Source: Constantimarinum furrinae (GTDB taxonomy: Bacteria > Bacteroidota > Bacteroidia > Flavobacteriales > Flavobacteriaceae). From it: a DNA stretch of 64,000 nt. Both the position numbers and the translations under genes were made by a program. How positions within the stretch are numbered: the first letter of the stretch is position 1; every line of letters starts with the position of its first letter. Positions 1 through 9,760 of this stretch are shown here, piece after piece. The DNA lies in the NCBI RefSeq assembly GCF_014295415.1, contig NZ_CP052909.1, positions 1,054,001 through 1,118,000 of the forward strand, written 5' to 3'. The notes below the pieces were generated by a model that saw only the letters and a program-made list of their open reading frames with translations, was not told the DNA's origin and ran no database searches.

Positions 1-362
1 ACGACCTTTAATAATTCTGAAATTCTTACCTTATCTGCTTCTTCGTCCAGCTTTGAAAGATGCGTTGCAATATTTTCAGACACCGAGGTAAAGGGCATCA
101 CATTAAAATCCTGTGCTACCAACTTTATAAATTTCTCACCGGGAATAAGATGGTGCCCGGGACCTAAAAGTGGCTTATTCTGCCACTTAACGGTTCCCAT
201 GTCTAGCGGGAGCAAGCCATAAATGAGATGTAACAATGTAGATTTTCCACCTCCACTTTCTCCCAGGATCACCAAATGCTCTCCTTGTTCTAATGAAAAG
301 GAAAGCTCCTTCAGAATTTCTTTTTCCGCATAACGGAAGGATCTAATATCTAGTTCGAGCAT
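1..362 (-). CDS. ABC transporter ATP-binding protein (partial, C-terminus outside window)
   Basis: The first ~120 residues of an ABC ATPase are read from the ATG at 362 down to the window edge. The Walker A motif GESGGGKST lies at residues 34-42, and a Q-loop (VAQDFN, Gln84) follows about 42 residues later, as in the nucleotide-binding domains of ABC exporters and importers. The signature motif, Walker B and the H-loop would lie beyond position 1. The protein presumably couples ATP hydrolysis to a membrane permease encoded outside the window, so the substrate cannot be told. It is separated from the next gene upstream by a strong terminator (367-415), so it has its own transcription unit or starts a new one. 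Confidence 0.9.
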   Translation of the reverse strand, partial: MLELDIRSFRYAEKEILKELSFSLEQGEHLVILGESGGGKSTLLHLIYGLLPLDMGTVKWQNKPLLGPGHHLIPGEKFIKLVAQDFNVMPFTSVSENIATHLSKLDEEADKVRISELLKV

Positions 363-366
363 TGGT

Positions 367-415
367 AAAAAAAAAGGTTGCCGCAATTTCTTGAATTAAA
401 TCAAGGACGGCAACC
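367..415 (-). terminator. Rho-independent terminator after the prolyl oligopeptidase gene
   Basis: An inverted repeat GGTTGCCG (376-383) / CGGCAACC (408-415) is extended inward by an imperfect TTCTTGA/TCAAGGA pairing. On the minus strand it is followed by a run of T (the A-run at 367-375). It lies just past the stop of the minus-strand gene at 434. Confidence 0.85.
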
Positions 416-433
416 TAAAATGGGTTGTTGAAT

Positions 434-2599
434 TTATTGTTTTACACCTTCATTTACTTTTTCCGGAAGCACCTCATATCCCATGTTGTACAGGGTGAAT
501 CCAAAAATATCGGCAAATTGTTCGATCGTTTTGGTCACAGGAGTTCCTGCTCCGTGACCTGCATCTGTTTCAATTCGTATTAGCACGGGATTCGGGCCTG
601 CTTGTTTCTCCTGTAGCTCGGCGATATATTTAAAACTGTGTGCCGGTACTACCCGATCATCATGATCTGCCGTTGTCACTAAAGTTGCCGGATATTCGGT
701 CCCCGCCACCACATTATGTACCGGAGAATACCCTTTTAAATATTCAAACATTTCCTTGCTGTCTTCGGAAGTACCATAGTCATATGCCCAGCCGGCACCG
801 GCTGTGAATGTGTGGTAACGCAACATATCCATAACACCAACTGCGGGTAAAGCGACCTTCATAAGATCCGGGCGTTGTGTCATGGTAGCACCCACCAGGA
901 GTCCCCCATTAGACCCCCCCCGGATGGCCAGATAATCACTGGAGGTATATTTGTTTTCGATAAGATATTCGGCAGCCGCGATAAAATCGTCGAACACGTT
1001 CTGCTTTTTCATTTTAGTTCCGGCCTTATGCCATTCTTTTCCGTATTCACCCCCACCACGTAAATTGGGGACTGCATAAATTCCACCCTGCTCCATCCAC
1101 ACAGCATTTGGAATACTGAAACTAGGGGTTATACTGATGTTAAATCCGCCATATCCATATAATATCGTTGGATTCTTTCCATTGAGCTCTAATCCTTTTT
1201 TATGCGTGATGATCATCGGAACCTTGGTGCCGTCCTTTGATGTATAGAATACCTGCTTGCTTTCGTAATTTTCAGGATTAAAATCTATTTCCGGTTTGCG
1301 ATATAATTCAGAGGTCCCCTTTTCAATATTGTATTTATAAATACTGTTAGGCGTTGTGTAATTGGTAAAGGAGTAGTAGAGTTCTGTTTCTTCCTTTTTT
1401 GTACCGAAGCCACCAGCGCTACCCACTCCGGGAAGAGTAATCTCGCGAACCAGATTTCCGTCGTAATCATATTGAAGCACTTTGGACACGGCATCTACCA
1501 TATATTCAGTAAAAATGTACCCACCGCCGGTTGAAGGTGACAGTACATTTTCGGTTTCCGGAATAAGATCTACCCAGTTTTCAGGAGTTGGATTGGAAGC
1601 ATCTACTTTTACGATCTTTCTGTTGGGCGCGTTTAGATTGGTGACCAAAAACAAAGTGGAACCATCATTATCCAGCAAACCTGTATCGCTGTCGGTATGA
1701 TCCAGAATGGTTACGAACTTACTTCCCGGTTTTGTAAGATCTTTAATAAACAGTTTATTCCCCGAGGTTGAAACACTGGCAGAAACCAGTAGATATCGAT
1801 TGTCTTCGGTAACATACCCGCCTACATAACGGTGTTTTTGAGCAGCAGTACCACCAAATATCAGCTCGTCACTGCTTTGTGGGGTTCCTAATTTGTGATA
1901 GTATAGTTTATGCTGATCGGTTTTGGCCGAAAGCTCACTTCCTTTGGGTTTATCGTAACTCGAATAATAAAAGCCTTCGTTGGCTTTCCATGAGAGTCCG
2001 CTGAATTTTATATCCATCAGGGTATCTTCAATGATCTCTTTGGTTTCGGTGTTCATAACCAGGACTTTTCGCCAGTCGCTTCCTCCTTCAGAAATACTAT
2101 AAGCTCCTAATTTTCCGTCTTCAGAAAAACTAACCCCACCGCCCAGCGAGATCGTTCCGTCTTCAGAAAAGGTATTCGGATCGATAAAAATAGTAGCTGT
2201 CGACGGATCTTCCCCGGTTTTATAGCGATAGATCACGCTTTGATTCTGAAGGCCATCGTTCTTATAAAAATAGGTGTATTCACCCTCCTTGAACGGGGCA
2301 CTTACTTTTTCGTAATTCCAAAGTGAAGAAAGTCTTTCCTTCAGCTCTTCTCTAAAAGGGATATTATCTAAATAACCGAAAGTAACTTCATTTTGAGATT
2401 TTACCCAGGCCATTGTTTCCTTACTTCTGTCATCTTCCAGCCAGCGATAAGGATCGGCCACTTCAGTGCCAAAATAAGTATCTATTGTATCTACTTTCTG
2501 CGTTTTATGATATGTCACGGTAACGGTTTCTTTTTTGATCTCTTCTTTACAGGCAATCAAAGAAACAGCCATTAGAGACCCTAGAATATAATTTTTCAT
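434..2599 (-). CDS. Prolyl oligopeptidase family serine peptidase (S9A), lipoprotein
   Basis: This 721-residue protein has the full length and architecture of prolyl endopeptidase. An N-terminal lipoprotein signal ends in the lipobox LIAC (Cys17). Then come the S9 N-terminal beta-propeller (about residues 35-440) and the alpha/beta hydrolase catalytic domain. The catalytic triad is visible: Ser563 in GGSNGG, Asp648 in ADHDDRVVP and His682 in DAGHGAG. The family cleaves short peptides after proline. As a lipoprotein it should be periplasmic or outer-membrane attached and probably processes peptides taken up from protein-rich matter. The gene stands alone between two terminators. The N-terminal domain identity rests on length and family similarity; the catalytic domain assignment is secure. 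Confidence 0.95.
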   Translation of the reverse strand: MKNYILGSLMAVSLIACKEEIKKETVTVTYHKTQKVDTIDTYFGTEVADPYRWLEDDRSKETMAWVKSQNEVTFGYLDNIPFREELKERLSSLWNYEKVSAPFKEGEYTYFYKNDGLQNQSVIYRYKTGEDPSTATIFIDPNTFSEDGTISLGGGVSFSEDGKLGAYSISEGGSDWRKVLVMNTETKEIIEDTLMDIKFSGLSWKANEGFYYSSYDKPKGSELSAKTDQHKLYYHKLGTPQSSDELIFGGTAAQKHRYVGGYVTEDNRYLLVSASVSTSGNKLFIKDLTKPGSKFVTILDHTDSDTGLLDNDGSTLFLVTNLNAPNRKIVKVDASNPTPENWVDLIPETENVLSPSTGGGYIFTEYMVDAVSKVLQYDYDGNLVREITLPGVGSAGGFGTKKEETELYYSFTNYTTPNSIYKYNIEKGTSELYRKPEIDFNPENYESKQVFYTSKDGTKVPMIITHKKGLELNGKNPTILYGYGGFNISITPSFSIPNAVWMEQGGIYAVPNLRGGGEYGKEWHKAGTKMKKQNVFDDFIAAAEYLIENKYTSSDYLAIRGGSNGGLLVGATMTQRPDLMKVALPAVGVMDMLRYHTFTAGAGWAYDYGTSEDSKEMFEYLKGYSPVHNVVAGTEYPATLVTTADHDDRVVPAHSFKYIAELQEKQAGPNPVLIRIETDAGHGAGTPVTKTIEQFADIFGFTLYNMGYEVLPEKVNEGVKQ

Positions 2600-2680
2600 T
2601 TAAGGATAATTTAATTGCCTGTAAATGTAGTAAAATCTAGCGGTTCAAATAGTTAAGAATTCGTAAGAATGATATTTCCC

Positions 2681-3058
2681 TTAATAATGAAATAGGGGTT
2701 TATATGCCTTCCAGTATTTGTAGATAAGTATAATATTGATTACCACGATGACCAGTGCCTGAATAATATCTGGCATGTCTAAAAATAAATGGAACAAGAG
2801 AATGTTAAATGAAATTGGAACTAACAGCAATAATGCAAAAGCAACCCATTTTCTAAAGATAAGCATGAGTCCGATAAGAATTTCCAAACCTCCCAGAACG
2901 TAGAGCACATATCCGGTAGCTCGTAGTGATTCCATAAAGTTTGAAGCTTCCTGTGGGATTTCGGGAGGAGAAATAAAACCCACGAACTTGTTAAGTCCAA
3001 ATACGATCAGGCCCAGCCCGAGGATAATCCGAAGAATTTTAGTAAACGTTGAATTCAT
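2681..3058 (-). CDS. DoxX family small membrane protein
   Basis: A 125-residue protein with four hydrophobic segments. The N-terminal stretch LRIILGLGLIVFGLNKFVGF and the glycine-rich second segment LYVLGGLEILIGLMLI are typical of DoxX/DoxD-like inner-membrane proteins. These are found with thiol or redox functions in some bacteria but have no single agreed role. The gene stands alone and has no partner that would name a substrate. A second, longer DoxX-like protein is encoded at 31227-31949. Family assignment is fairly sure; function is open. Confidence 0.75.
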   Translation of the reverse strand: MNSTFTKILRIILGLGLIVFGLNKFVGFISPPEIPQEASNFMESLRATGYVLYVLGGLEILIGLMLIFRKWVAFALLLLVPISFNILLFHLFLDMPDIIQALVIVVINIILIYKYWKAYKPLFHY

Positions 3059-3102
3059 ATGGTTGGTTGTTAAGGTTATAGAATACTAAATATACTGAAA
3101 AA

Positions 3103-3136
3103 TAAAAATCCCGATACTTATTTTGTATCGGGATCT
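3103..3136 (-). terminator. Rho-independent terminator after the FG-GAP protein gene
   Basis: A perfect 10-bp stem ATCCCGATAC (3108-3117) / GTATCGGGAT (3125-3134) with a 7-nt loop, followed on the minus strand by a T-rich tract (A-run at 3103-3108). It sits 25 bp past the stop codon of the minus-strand gene at 3161. Confidence 0.85.
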
Positions 3137-3160
3137 TTTAAATCATAATTTAACTACGTC

Positions 3161-4777
3161 TTATTTTTTGATAAAACGTTGTGTTTTTAGCGTGCCGTCA
3201 TCAATGATTCGTAAGATATAGGTTCCTGAACTCAATCCGGAAACATCTATAGTTTTAGATGAAAGATTACTGCTGGTAATACGCTTTCCGGTAGTGTCGT
3301 ATATGATATAAAAAGCATCTTCCAGACCGTATTGGGAATTCAGATTCAGTATACCGTCGGTTGGATTGGGATATACGATCAAGTCGGTTAAAAGATTTTC
3401 TTCAATGCCAAGAATTTCTTCTTCCACTATGGTGATGGTTGTGTTAGGCGCGGGGTCTGTTACAATATTTACAATTCCGGAAGGCCAAACAATGGTTATC
3501 GAGTTGATCACCGTTTCTGTTCCAATTCCAAAATGAGTGTTTAGACTGCTCATATAGCCAAAACCTTCACCGGCACGCACATCTCTAATTTGCGTACCTG
3601 CAGGAGTTTCCAAAATAACTCTCGCACCAATTCCGTTACCGTTACTTACGGTTCCTTGTGTATTGATCTTGATCCAGTTATTCGCATTCCCATTGCTGTA
3701 ATGGATGGTATTCCCACTGAATGCATCTAGAAAACCATCATCATTAAGATCGCCTATTCCACCGTTATTTCCGGGAAGCATGTTATTGTGGATCGTGGTA
3801 AACGTTAGGTCTCCATTCCCCATTAGAACATTTCCGTTTGAAATAATATCCAAATAGCCGTCATTGTCGATATCATGGGTAGTATTTTCAATTCCCGTTT
3901 CACTTAGCGCCAGAACTCCGGAAGCTGCAGTAACATTGGTAAAGGTCTGGTCGCCATTGTTTCTCATTAGTTTATGAGTTCCTGTACTGGCACCTACAAA
4001 TACATCCATATCACCGTCGTTGTCGAAATCTCCCCAGGCCGAAGACCAGGTTTGCATGATATCGGCAAGCCCAAGAGCATCGGCAACCTCCGTAAAGGTT
4101 CCGTCGCCGTTATTTCTGTGCATCTGATTGGTTCTACGGGCAGGTTCACCACCGCATTTTGCAATAAACAGATCTACATCCCCGTCGCCGTCGTAATCGA
4201 CCCAGATCGAGCCATAGTTACCTCCGGTAGCGTAATCTCCAAGACCCCCTTGAACAAAGCCAAGGTTCCCACTACCGTCGTTGATATAATAGACGTTGGG
4301 CTCTACATCATGACATACAAAGGCATCAAGATTGCCGTCGTTATTGATATCGACAAAATTAGAGCGCTGTGAAAATACATATTCGGTACCGGATATTTCT
4401 GTATAGCCTGTACCGGTGGCATTTGCCCTCATGAAGGTTACTCCATTTCCTGAACCATAAAGTAGGTCTGTGTATCCATTTTTGTCATAGTCTGCAGCGG
4501 CTAGACTCCAGGAAGGAAGATAATTGGCCGAAGTTGTTGTAATATCAACCTCATTAAATCCACCCCCAATTTGCTGGTAGAAGATATTAATGTTAGTAGC
4601 CTGAATGGATACAATATCGTCCAGATAATCGCCATTCATATCCACAACTGCTCTAAAATTTCCATTGGTAGGAAAAGACTGGCTGGTAAACGAAATGGTG
4701 CCACTTTCATTATTGTTTTGGGCCCAGATGGTGCCAACACTCAAAATAAGAGCTAACAGGAGTAATTTGTTTTTCAT
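3161..4777 (-). CDS. Secreted FG-GAP/VCBS repeat protein with UnbV domain and T9SS sorting domain
   Basis: The protein has 538 residues from the ATG at 4777, which begins a clear signal peptide (MKNKLLLLALILS...WAQ). An in-frame ATG 39 bp upstream would add a charged stretch and overlap the cytochrome gene, so it was not used. The body is a series of VCBS/FG-GAP blades with repeated DxDGDGD/DNDGD calcium-type motifs. An ASPIC/UnbV domain follows (about 365-455, with GIGARV and the GxGF signature). The C-terminus is a Por secretion tail (VYPNPTDGILNL, then SSGTYILRI and a basic end), which directs export by the type IX system. It follows a diheme cytochrome gene on the same strand. A similar pairing of UnbV proteins with cytochromes is known in Bacteroidota. 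The ligand is unknown. Confidence 0.88.
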   Translation of the reverse strand: MKNKLLLLALILSVGTIWAQNNNESGTISFTSQSFPTNGNFRAVVDMNGDYLDDIVSIQATNINIFYQQIGGGFNEVDITTTSANYLPSWSLAAADYDKNGYTDLLYGSGNGVTFMRANATGTGYTEISGTEYVFSQRSNFVDINNDGNLDAFVCHDVEPNVYYINDGSGNLGFVQGGLGDYATGGNYGSIWVDYDGDGDVDLFIAKCGGEPARRTNQMHRNNGDGTFTEVADALGLADIMQTWSSAWGDFDNDGDMDVFVGASTGTHKLMRNNGDQTFTNVTAASGVLALSETGIENTTHDIDNDGYLDIISNGNVLMGNGDLTFTTIHNNMLPGNNGGIGDLNDDGFLDAFSGNTIHYSNGNANNWIKINTQGTVSNGNGIGARVILETPAGTQIRDVRAGEGFGYMSSLNTHFGIGTETVINSITIVWPSGIVNIVTDPAPNTTITIVEEEILGIEENLLTDLIVYPNPTDGILNLNSQYGLEDAFYIIYDTTGKRITSSNLSSKTIDVSGLSSGTYILRIIDDGTLKTQRFIKK

Positions 4778-4808
4778 AATTAAAGGTATTTGGTCATTTG
4801 TTTTTTTG

Positions 4809-6176
4809 TTAATCACAATTGGTAGATAATGAATTGATCCACGCTGCTACGAGCTCAACAGCTTCTTCATGAACAAGGGTTCTTCCAAAAAGCGGCATTC
4901 TGTATTGTTCTTCCGTAGTACTAAATCTAAAGAATAAAACGGATGTATCGGGATCTCCGGCATTTACAATATGCGTATAAGGTGGAATATTGGTATCGGG
5001 TTCTATACAAACGCCCAGATTTGCAGGATCGCCACTTTCATTAAAGGCGAAGCGAACAGGACGATAATCACAGTGTTTTACATCGGAATGACAATGTGCA
5101 CAATTCACATCAAAATAAGAACGTACCCGGAGATCCAAAGATTTAGAGGTATCCTGCCAATCTACAACTGTATTAATAGTTGCAGGAATATTGTCTTCTA
5201 AATACCCCATCTGCACCAGATGCTGCAGCTGGTTTTCACTTCCGAAGTCATAAATATACTGATTATTAATGTTTTGTGGTTTAATTCCGATAGGAGTTGA
5301 ATTAATTTCCGCTTTGTGACATGTAAAGCATTGACTTTCAGCTGGTATTCTGTATTCTACAGTTTTTAATTCACCGTTTTCAAGCCAGCTAAGATTCTTA
5401 AAACCACCACTGAGGTCATAAAAAGCTTCAGTTTGTGATTCGTTCCAGATATAATTGGCAAAGATCCAACCCTCTTGTTTTTTGATCATTAGCCGGGTTT
5501 CAATAAGAACTTTAGTATTTCCGGGTTGAACATTTTCGTAATAGAAATTCTTTATTAAAACTGCGCCATTTGGCAGATCCAATACCTCGTGATCACTTAC
5601 ATACCGAGCCTTTACATCTCCGGGCATCCATAGAAAACGTTTTTTTAAAGCATAATCTGAAAATAAGGCTGAAATGGGCTCAAAGGGAACCACTCCATAT
5701 ACCGGAATAAGATCTGACATGGTTCCGGTGAAAAAATTGTAATCTGAAAGTTTCGGATAGGGAACCTCCTCAATTTCAAAATTAACCGGGGAAGCAGGCA
5801 AAACCTCTACGGTTACTGTTTCGGTAGCACAACTGGTCGCAGAAGCATCGCAAACAGTATAATTGAAGGTATCGGTTCCGGTAAAATTAGAATTGGGAGT
5901 ATACATAATGCGTACATTCTGCGGATCCCCTATACTACCATTTTGATGAACTTCAATGGAAGCATTCGGTGAGTTCTCTACCGTTAAAATGTGGTCATCT
6001 GGAACATTAAGATCGTTAAGTAGTACATCGATCTCCACAGATTCATACTGAAGCATTTGAATAAAATCGGCCTCGGTTTCTATAGCAAGTCCGGTGTAAT
6101 TATCATCCTCCTTACAGGAATTAAATGTGAACAAGATTGCAAACAGACCACCCAAAATTGTTAAGTAAGCACGCAT
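4809..6176 (-). CDS. Diheme c-type cytochrome lipoprotein with Ig/cadherin-like N-domain
   Basis: The protein has 455 residues. It starts with a lipoprotein signal ending FNSC (Cys21). Residues ~45-125 resemble a cadherin-like or bacterial Ig domain (a VLLNDLN...YTPNSNFTGTDTF pattern). The remainder matches the SO2930/HNE_0200-type diheme protein family, with covalent haem sites CFTCH (283-287) and CAHCH (359-363). It is probably an outer-membrane or periplasmic electron-transfer protein. The next gene downstream, 31 bp away, encodes a T9SS-exported UnbV/FG-GAP protein, so the two probably form an operon. The electron donor and acceptor cannot be read from sequence. The family name is recalled from motif and length; the haem motifs are directly seen. 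Confidence 0.82.
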   Translation of the reverse strand: MRAYLTILGGLFAILFTFNSCKEDDNYTGLAIETEADFIQMLQYESVEIDVLLNDLNVPDDHILTVENSPNASIEVHQNGSIGDPQNVRIMYTPNSNFTGTDTFNYTVCDASATSCATETVTVEVLPASPVNFEIEEVPYPKLSDYNFFTGTMSDLIPVYGVVPFEPISALFSDYALKKRFLWMPGDVKARYVSDHEVLDLPNGAVLIKNFYYENVQPGNTKVLIETRLMIKKQEGWIFANYIWNESQTEAFYDLSGGFKNLSWLENGELKTVEYRIPAESQCFTCHKAEINSTPIGIKPQNINNQYIYDFGSENQLQHLVQMGYLEDNIPATINTVVDWQDTSKSLDLRVRSYFDVNCAHCHSDVKHCDYRPVRFAFNESGDPANLGVCIEPDTNIPPYTHIVNAGDPDTSVLFFRFSTTEEQYRMPLFGRTLVHEEAVELVAAWINSLSTNCD

Positions 6177-6291
6177 AAAACTACCTTACAGGCAGGGTAT
6201 TAGGGATTATAGGATTGTAAATATAGAAAAAATGTGTTTGATGATTCTATAACACATCTTAAATTTACCAGTGCGCATTTACTGCCGTAAT

Positions 6292-7281
6292 TTAAACCAG
6301 ATCGTTTTCTACAAGATATTCTGCAATTTGAATGGCGTTTGTAGCCGCACCTTTTCTTAGGTTATCACTTACGATCCACATGTTTAACGTGTTAGGCTGT
6401 GTTTCATCTCTGCGGATCCTGCCAACAAATACATCGTCTTTATCGTGGGCGTAAGCCGGCATGGGATAGGTATTGGTATCAGGATTGTCCTGGACGGTTA
6501 TTCCCGGCGTTTCATGTAACAGCCGTCTTACCTCACTGAGATCGAAGTCGTTCGCAAATTCAACATTAACAGATTCGCTGTGACCTCCGGCCGTAGGAAT
6601 CCTCACGGCAGTAGCGCTAACCGAAAAAGTTCGGTCATCAAGAATTTTTTGAGGTTCCCGAGCGAGTTTCATCTCTTCTTTTGTATAGCCGTTAGCTTCA
6701 AAGACATCACAATGGGGTAAGGCATTTTTATGAATAGGATATGGGTATGCCATTTCTCCACGTATACCCGCAATTTCGTTTTCCAATTGGCGTACTGCCT
6801 TCACGCCGGTACCTGAAACCGATTGATATGTTGAGACAATTACGCGTTTCATCTTGTATTTTTTATGCAATGGGGCCAATGCCATAACCAACTGAATGGT
6901 AGAACAATTGGGGTTTGCAATGATCTTATCTGATGCATTCAGCTTGAATGCATTGATCTCGGGAACAATTAATTTTTTGTCAGCATCCATCCTCCATGCC
7001 GAAGAGTTATCGATAACCGTTGTTCCTGCAGCAGCAAATTTTGGCGCCCACTCTAAGGAAGTTGAACCTCCCGCAGAGAAAATAGCCAACTCTGGTTTGG
7101 CTGCAACGGCATCTTCCAGCCCTATAATTTTATGGGACTTGTTCTTGTAAAGAATTTCCTTTCCTACCGAATTTTGTGAAGCAACCATTAATATTTCCGA
7201 AGCAGGAAAATTACGTTCCTCCAATAATCTAAGCATTACCGTGCCAACCATTCCGGTGGCGCCTACTACAGCTATTTTCAT
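6292..7281 (-). CDS. asd: Aspartate-semialdehyde dehydrogenase
   Basis: The 329-residue enzyme reduces aspartyl-4-phosphate to aspartate semialdehyde with NADPH, the branch point to lysine, diaminopimelate, threonine and methionine. The N-terminal Rossmann motif GATGMVG is at residues 7-13 and the catalytic cysteine is Cys126 in NPNCST. The start was taken at the ATG at 7281. A TTG two codons upstream is in frame but not needed. It is a single gene, with a candidate Bacteroidota -7 element (TACTTTTG, 7301-7308) upstream. Length and motifs match the bacterial family throughout. Confidence 0.96.
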   Translation of the reverse strand: MKIAVVGATGMVGTVMLRLLEERNFPASEILMVASQNSVGKEILYKNKSHKIIGLEDAVAAKPELAIFSAGGSTSLEWAPKFAAAGTTVIDNSSAWRMDADKKLIVPEINAFKLNASDKIIANPNCSTIQLVMALAPLHKKYKMKRVIVSTYQSVSGTGVKAVRQLENEIAGIRGEMAYPYPIHKNALPHCDVFEANGYTKEEMKLAREPQKILDDRTFSVSATAVRIPTAGGHSESVNVEFANDFDLSEVRRLLHETPGITVQDNPDTNTYPMPAYAHDKDDVFVGRIRRDETQPNTLNMWIVSDNLRKGAATNAIQIAEYLVENDLV

Positions 7282-7300
7282 ATTCAAAATTTAAACGCTT

Positions 7301-7308
7301 CAAAAGTA
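7301..7308 (-). promoter_or_regulatory. Candidate -7 promoter element for asd
   Basis: The minus strand reads TACTTTTG, a full match to the Bacteroidota TAnnTTTG -7 box, 19 bp upstream of the asd ATG. No good TTTG box at the expected distance was found, so this is a moderate call. Confidence 0.45.
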
Positions 7309-7342
7309 CGGTATTGCCTATTATTTTTTCAGAATAAAATGC

Positions 7343-7379
7343 AAAAAAAGACCCTCTATAGTTAAATACCATAGAGGGT
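7343..7379 (-). terminator. Rho-independent terminator after mscL
   Basis: A perfect 9-bp stem ACCCTCTAT (7351-7359) / ATAGAGGGT (7371-7379) with an 11-nt loop and a T7 run on the minus strand (A-run 7343-7349). It lies between the mscL stop and the asd promoter region. Confidence 0.85.
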
Positions 7380-7417
7380 TTGGTTAGAATAAATAGTGTA
7401 GCGTGTGCTTCTGAAAA

Positions 7418-7828
7418 TTATTTCTTACGCAATTCGTCCCGGATATCCATCAATAATTCTTCGGTGGTTGGACCGGCAGGAGCTGCGGGTGCTTCTTCTT
7501 TAGGCTTTTTTGTTTTGTTATAAGCTTTTACGATCATAAATAGTACAAAGCCAACAATGACAAGGTTGATGAGCGCATTTACCCATTTCCCCCATAATAT
7601 GGCATTTTCAGGCTTTTCCACAGTACCGTCTGCGGCTACAACGGCTTCTGCAAGAACGATCTTCAAATCCGAAAAGTCCATGCCGCCGGTAAAATGACCC
7701 ACTATAGGCATCATGATATCATTGGTAAATCCGGTAACAACCATACCAACGGCTCCGGCTAATATTACGGCAACGGCGAGGTCGATCACGTTACCTGTCA
7801 TGATAAAATCTTTGAATTCTTTAAACAT
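7418..7828 (-). CDS. mscL: Large-conductance mechanosensitive channel MscL
   Basis: 136 residues. The N-terminal helix (MFKEFKDFIMTGNVIDLAVA) is the typical MscL S1 helix running into TM1. TM2 lies around residues 80-103 (ALINLVIVGFVLFMIVKAY), followed by a charged, proline-rich linker and a C-terminal amphipathic helix (EELLMDIRDELRKK) that forms the cytoplasmic bundle. The channel is a homopentamer in the inner membrane and releases solutes on hypo-osmotic shock. The gene is a single-gene unit closed by a strong terminator. Nothing is unusual. Confidence 0.96.
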   Translation of the reverse strand: MFKEFKDFIMTGNVIDLAVAVILAGAVGMVVTGFTNDIMMPIVGHFTGGMDFSDLKIVLAEAVVAADGTVEKPENAILWGKWVNALINLVIVGFVLFMIVKAYNKTKKPKEEAPAAPAGPTTEELLMDIRDELRKK

Positions 7829-7909
7829 TTTTGATAGGTTTTTAAGTTATTAGGCTGTAATTTAAAGAAAAAATAAGAGGGGTAGGCGTACTTATTCGCT
7901 ATATGTCAG

Positions 7910-9019
7910 TTATTTTCGACAAACGACCCTCTTTATACGTTGGGAAATAGCCGTCAACAATTCATATGGAATGGAACCAATGGCTCCCGAAAGATCTTCG
8001 GCCGAAGGATTAGCGCCGAAAACGACGACTTCATCGCCTTCCTGACAATCAATGTTAGAAACATCGATCATAACCATATCCATACATACATTTCCCACTA
8101 TGGGAGCTCTTTTTCCGTGAATACTCACCCAACCTGTTCCGTTGCCATAAGCACGGCTCAATCCGTCGGCATGACCCACAGGTAAGGTGGCCGTCCTTTC
8201 GACATCCTTTGCAGTATATGCTCTGTTGTATCCCACGCTTTCTCCCGGTTGAATTTTGTGTATTTGGGATATTACGGTTTTTAAAGTTGCGATGGGTTTT
8301 AGGTGTTTGTTTTCTTCGGAATCATTTCCGAAGCCATACAGCCCAATCCCTGTTCGTACCATATCGAATTGTGCTTCCGGATAATTAATGATCCCTGAAG
8401 TGTTTACCGTGTGAAGCAAGGGCTTATAATCTAATGCTGCTATTAGTTTTTCTGAAATAGTTCTGAATTGGCCGATCTGCTTCTGAGTAAATTCAGCTTC
8501 TGAAAGATCCTCGCTGGCCGCAAGATGTGAAAAAGCAGATCTGACCTGTACGGCGTTCGTTTTCTTTAAGGTTTCGGTGATCCAATCCAGATCATCTTCG
8601 CTGAATCCCAATCGGTTGAGACCGGTATTGAATTTTAAATGAATAGGGTAATGCTCTTGCTTTTTGCTTTCTGCGAAAGCGATAAATTGAGTCAGCATTC
8701 TACGAGAATAGATACTTGGCTCGAGACAACGTTCCACGATCATATTAAAATTTCCCGGCAGGGGATGCAAAACTAAAACAGGAGTTTCAATACTCTGATC
8801 CCTTAGCGCCTCTCCTTCAGAAGAATAGGCAACTGCGAAATAATCAACACCAAGATCCACCAGCTCTTTTGCTATTACGTTTGCATCACTGCCATAGCCA
8901 AAAGCTTTCACCACGGCAAGAACTTTGGTGGTCTTTTCAATTTTTGAAGTAAGATATCTGTAATTATGACCCAGAGCGTTTAGGTCGATTTCCAGAATAG
9001 TTTCGGTAGCGTTCTGCAT
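7910..9019 (-). CDS. alr: Alanine racemase
   Basis: This 369-residue PLP enzyme interconverts L- and D-alanine for peptidoglycan. The PLP lysine is Lys38 in AVVKAFGYG. This is slightly unusual, because most Alr proteins read AVVKANAYG. The C-terminal domain carries the motif VGNVCMDMVMIDVS. The gene begins immediately after the thymidine kinase stop codon (stop 9022-9020, ATG 9019-9017), so the two are almost certainly translationally coupled. The family assignment is firm. Confidence 0.95.
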   Translation of the reverse strand: MQNATETILEIDLNALGHNYRYLTSKIEKTTKVLAVVKAFGYGSDANVIAKELVDLGVDYFAVAYSSEGEALRDQSIETPVLVLHPLPGNFNMIVERCLEPSIYSRRMLTQFIAFAESKKQEHYPIHLKFNTGLNRLGFSEDDLDWITETLKKTNAVQVRSAFSHLAASEDLSEAEFTQKQIGQFRTISEKLIAALDYKPLLHTVNTSGIINYPEAQFDMVRTGIGLYGFGNDSEENKHLKPIATLKTVISQIHKIQPGESVGYNRAYTAKDVERTATLPVGHADGLSRAYGNGTGWVSIHGKRAPIVGNVCMDMVMIDVSNIDCQEGDEVVVFGANPSAEDLSGAIGSIPYELLTAISQRIKRVVCRK

Positions 9020-9661
9020 CTACTGGGCTTGCTTTTTTGAAGAAATTATTTCCGGATCCTGAACTTCCATTTTATGAACTTTTTCCCTAAGCATCGCTTT
9101 AAAAAAGGCCGCGCGGCTTAATGGCTCGTATTCTTCCGTTTCTCCCAATAAAACAAGATCCTGATTTTTAGACTTTCGGAAACTGTAGTTGGCAAGATTT
9201 CCGGTACGTGTACAAACGGCGTGAACTTTTGTGACATATTCGGCAGTTGCCATTAGGGCAGGCATAGGTCCGAAGGGATTTCCTTTATAGTCCATATCCA
9301 GCCCAGCCACGATCACTCTTATCCCACTGTTTGCAAGATCATTACAAACTTTTACGATCTCGTCATCAAAAAACTGAGCTTCGTCGATCCCTATTACATC
9401 ACAATTATCGGCAAGCATAGGAATGTTTGCAGCTGCAGGAACCGAGGTTGATCTAATTTCGTTACTATCATGCGAAATTACCTTATCTTCATCGTAACGC
9501 ACATCAATGGAAGGTTTAAAGATCTCAACTTTTTGACGGGCAAATTTTGCGCGTTTTAACCGACGAATAAGTTCTTCGGTCTTTCCCGAAAACATCGAGC
9601 CGCAGATCACTTCAATCCAGCCAAATTGCTCTTTCTGATTTACAGTATTTTCAAGAAACAT
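9020..9661 (-). CDS. tdk: Thymidine kinase (type II)
   Basis: 213 residues. The P-loop GSMFSGKT is at 21-28. The Walker B/DEAQF motif (GIDEAQFFDDE) and the thymidine-binding segment (CTRTGNLANYSFRKS) follow. The latter region retains only part of the zinc-site cysteines usual in type II kinases (the CxxC pairs), so the zinc ribbon may be reduced. The enzyme phosphorylates thymidine for dTMP salvage. It is the first gene of a two-gene unit with alr, joined without a single intervening base. Confidence 0.94.
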   Translation of the reverse strand: MFLENTVNQKEQFGWIEVICGSMFSGKTEELIRRLKRAKFARQKVEIFKPSIDVRYDEDKVISHDSNEIRSTSVPAAANIPMLADNCDVIGIDEAQFFDDEIVKVCNDLANSGIRVIVAGLDMDYKGNPFGPMPALMATAEYVTKVHAVCTRTGNLANYSFRKSKNQDLVLLGETEEYEPLSRAAFFKAMLREKVHKMEVQDPEIISSKKQAQ

Positions 9662-9760
9662 AGGTTATAATTAGACGAAAACAGATAAATTTTCCGTTTA
9701 CATAAAGGTTGCGTAAATTTATAAAAACAAAATAGAGAAAAAGAGATTAATTAAAAAAAG

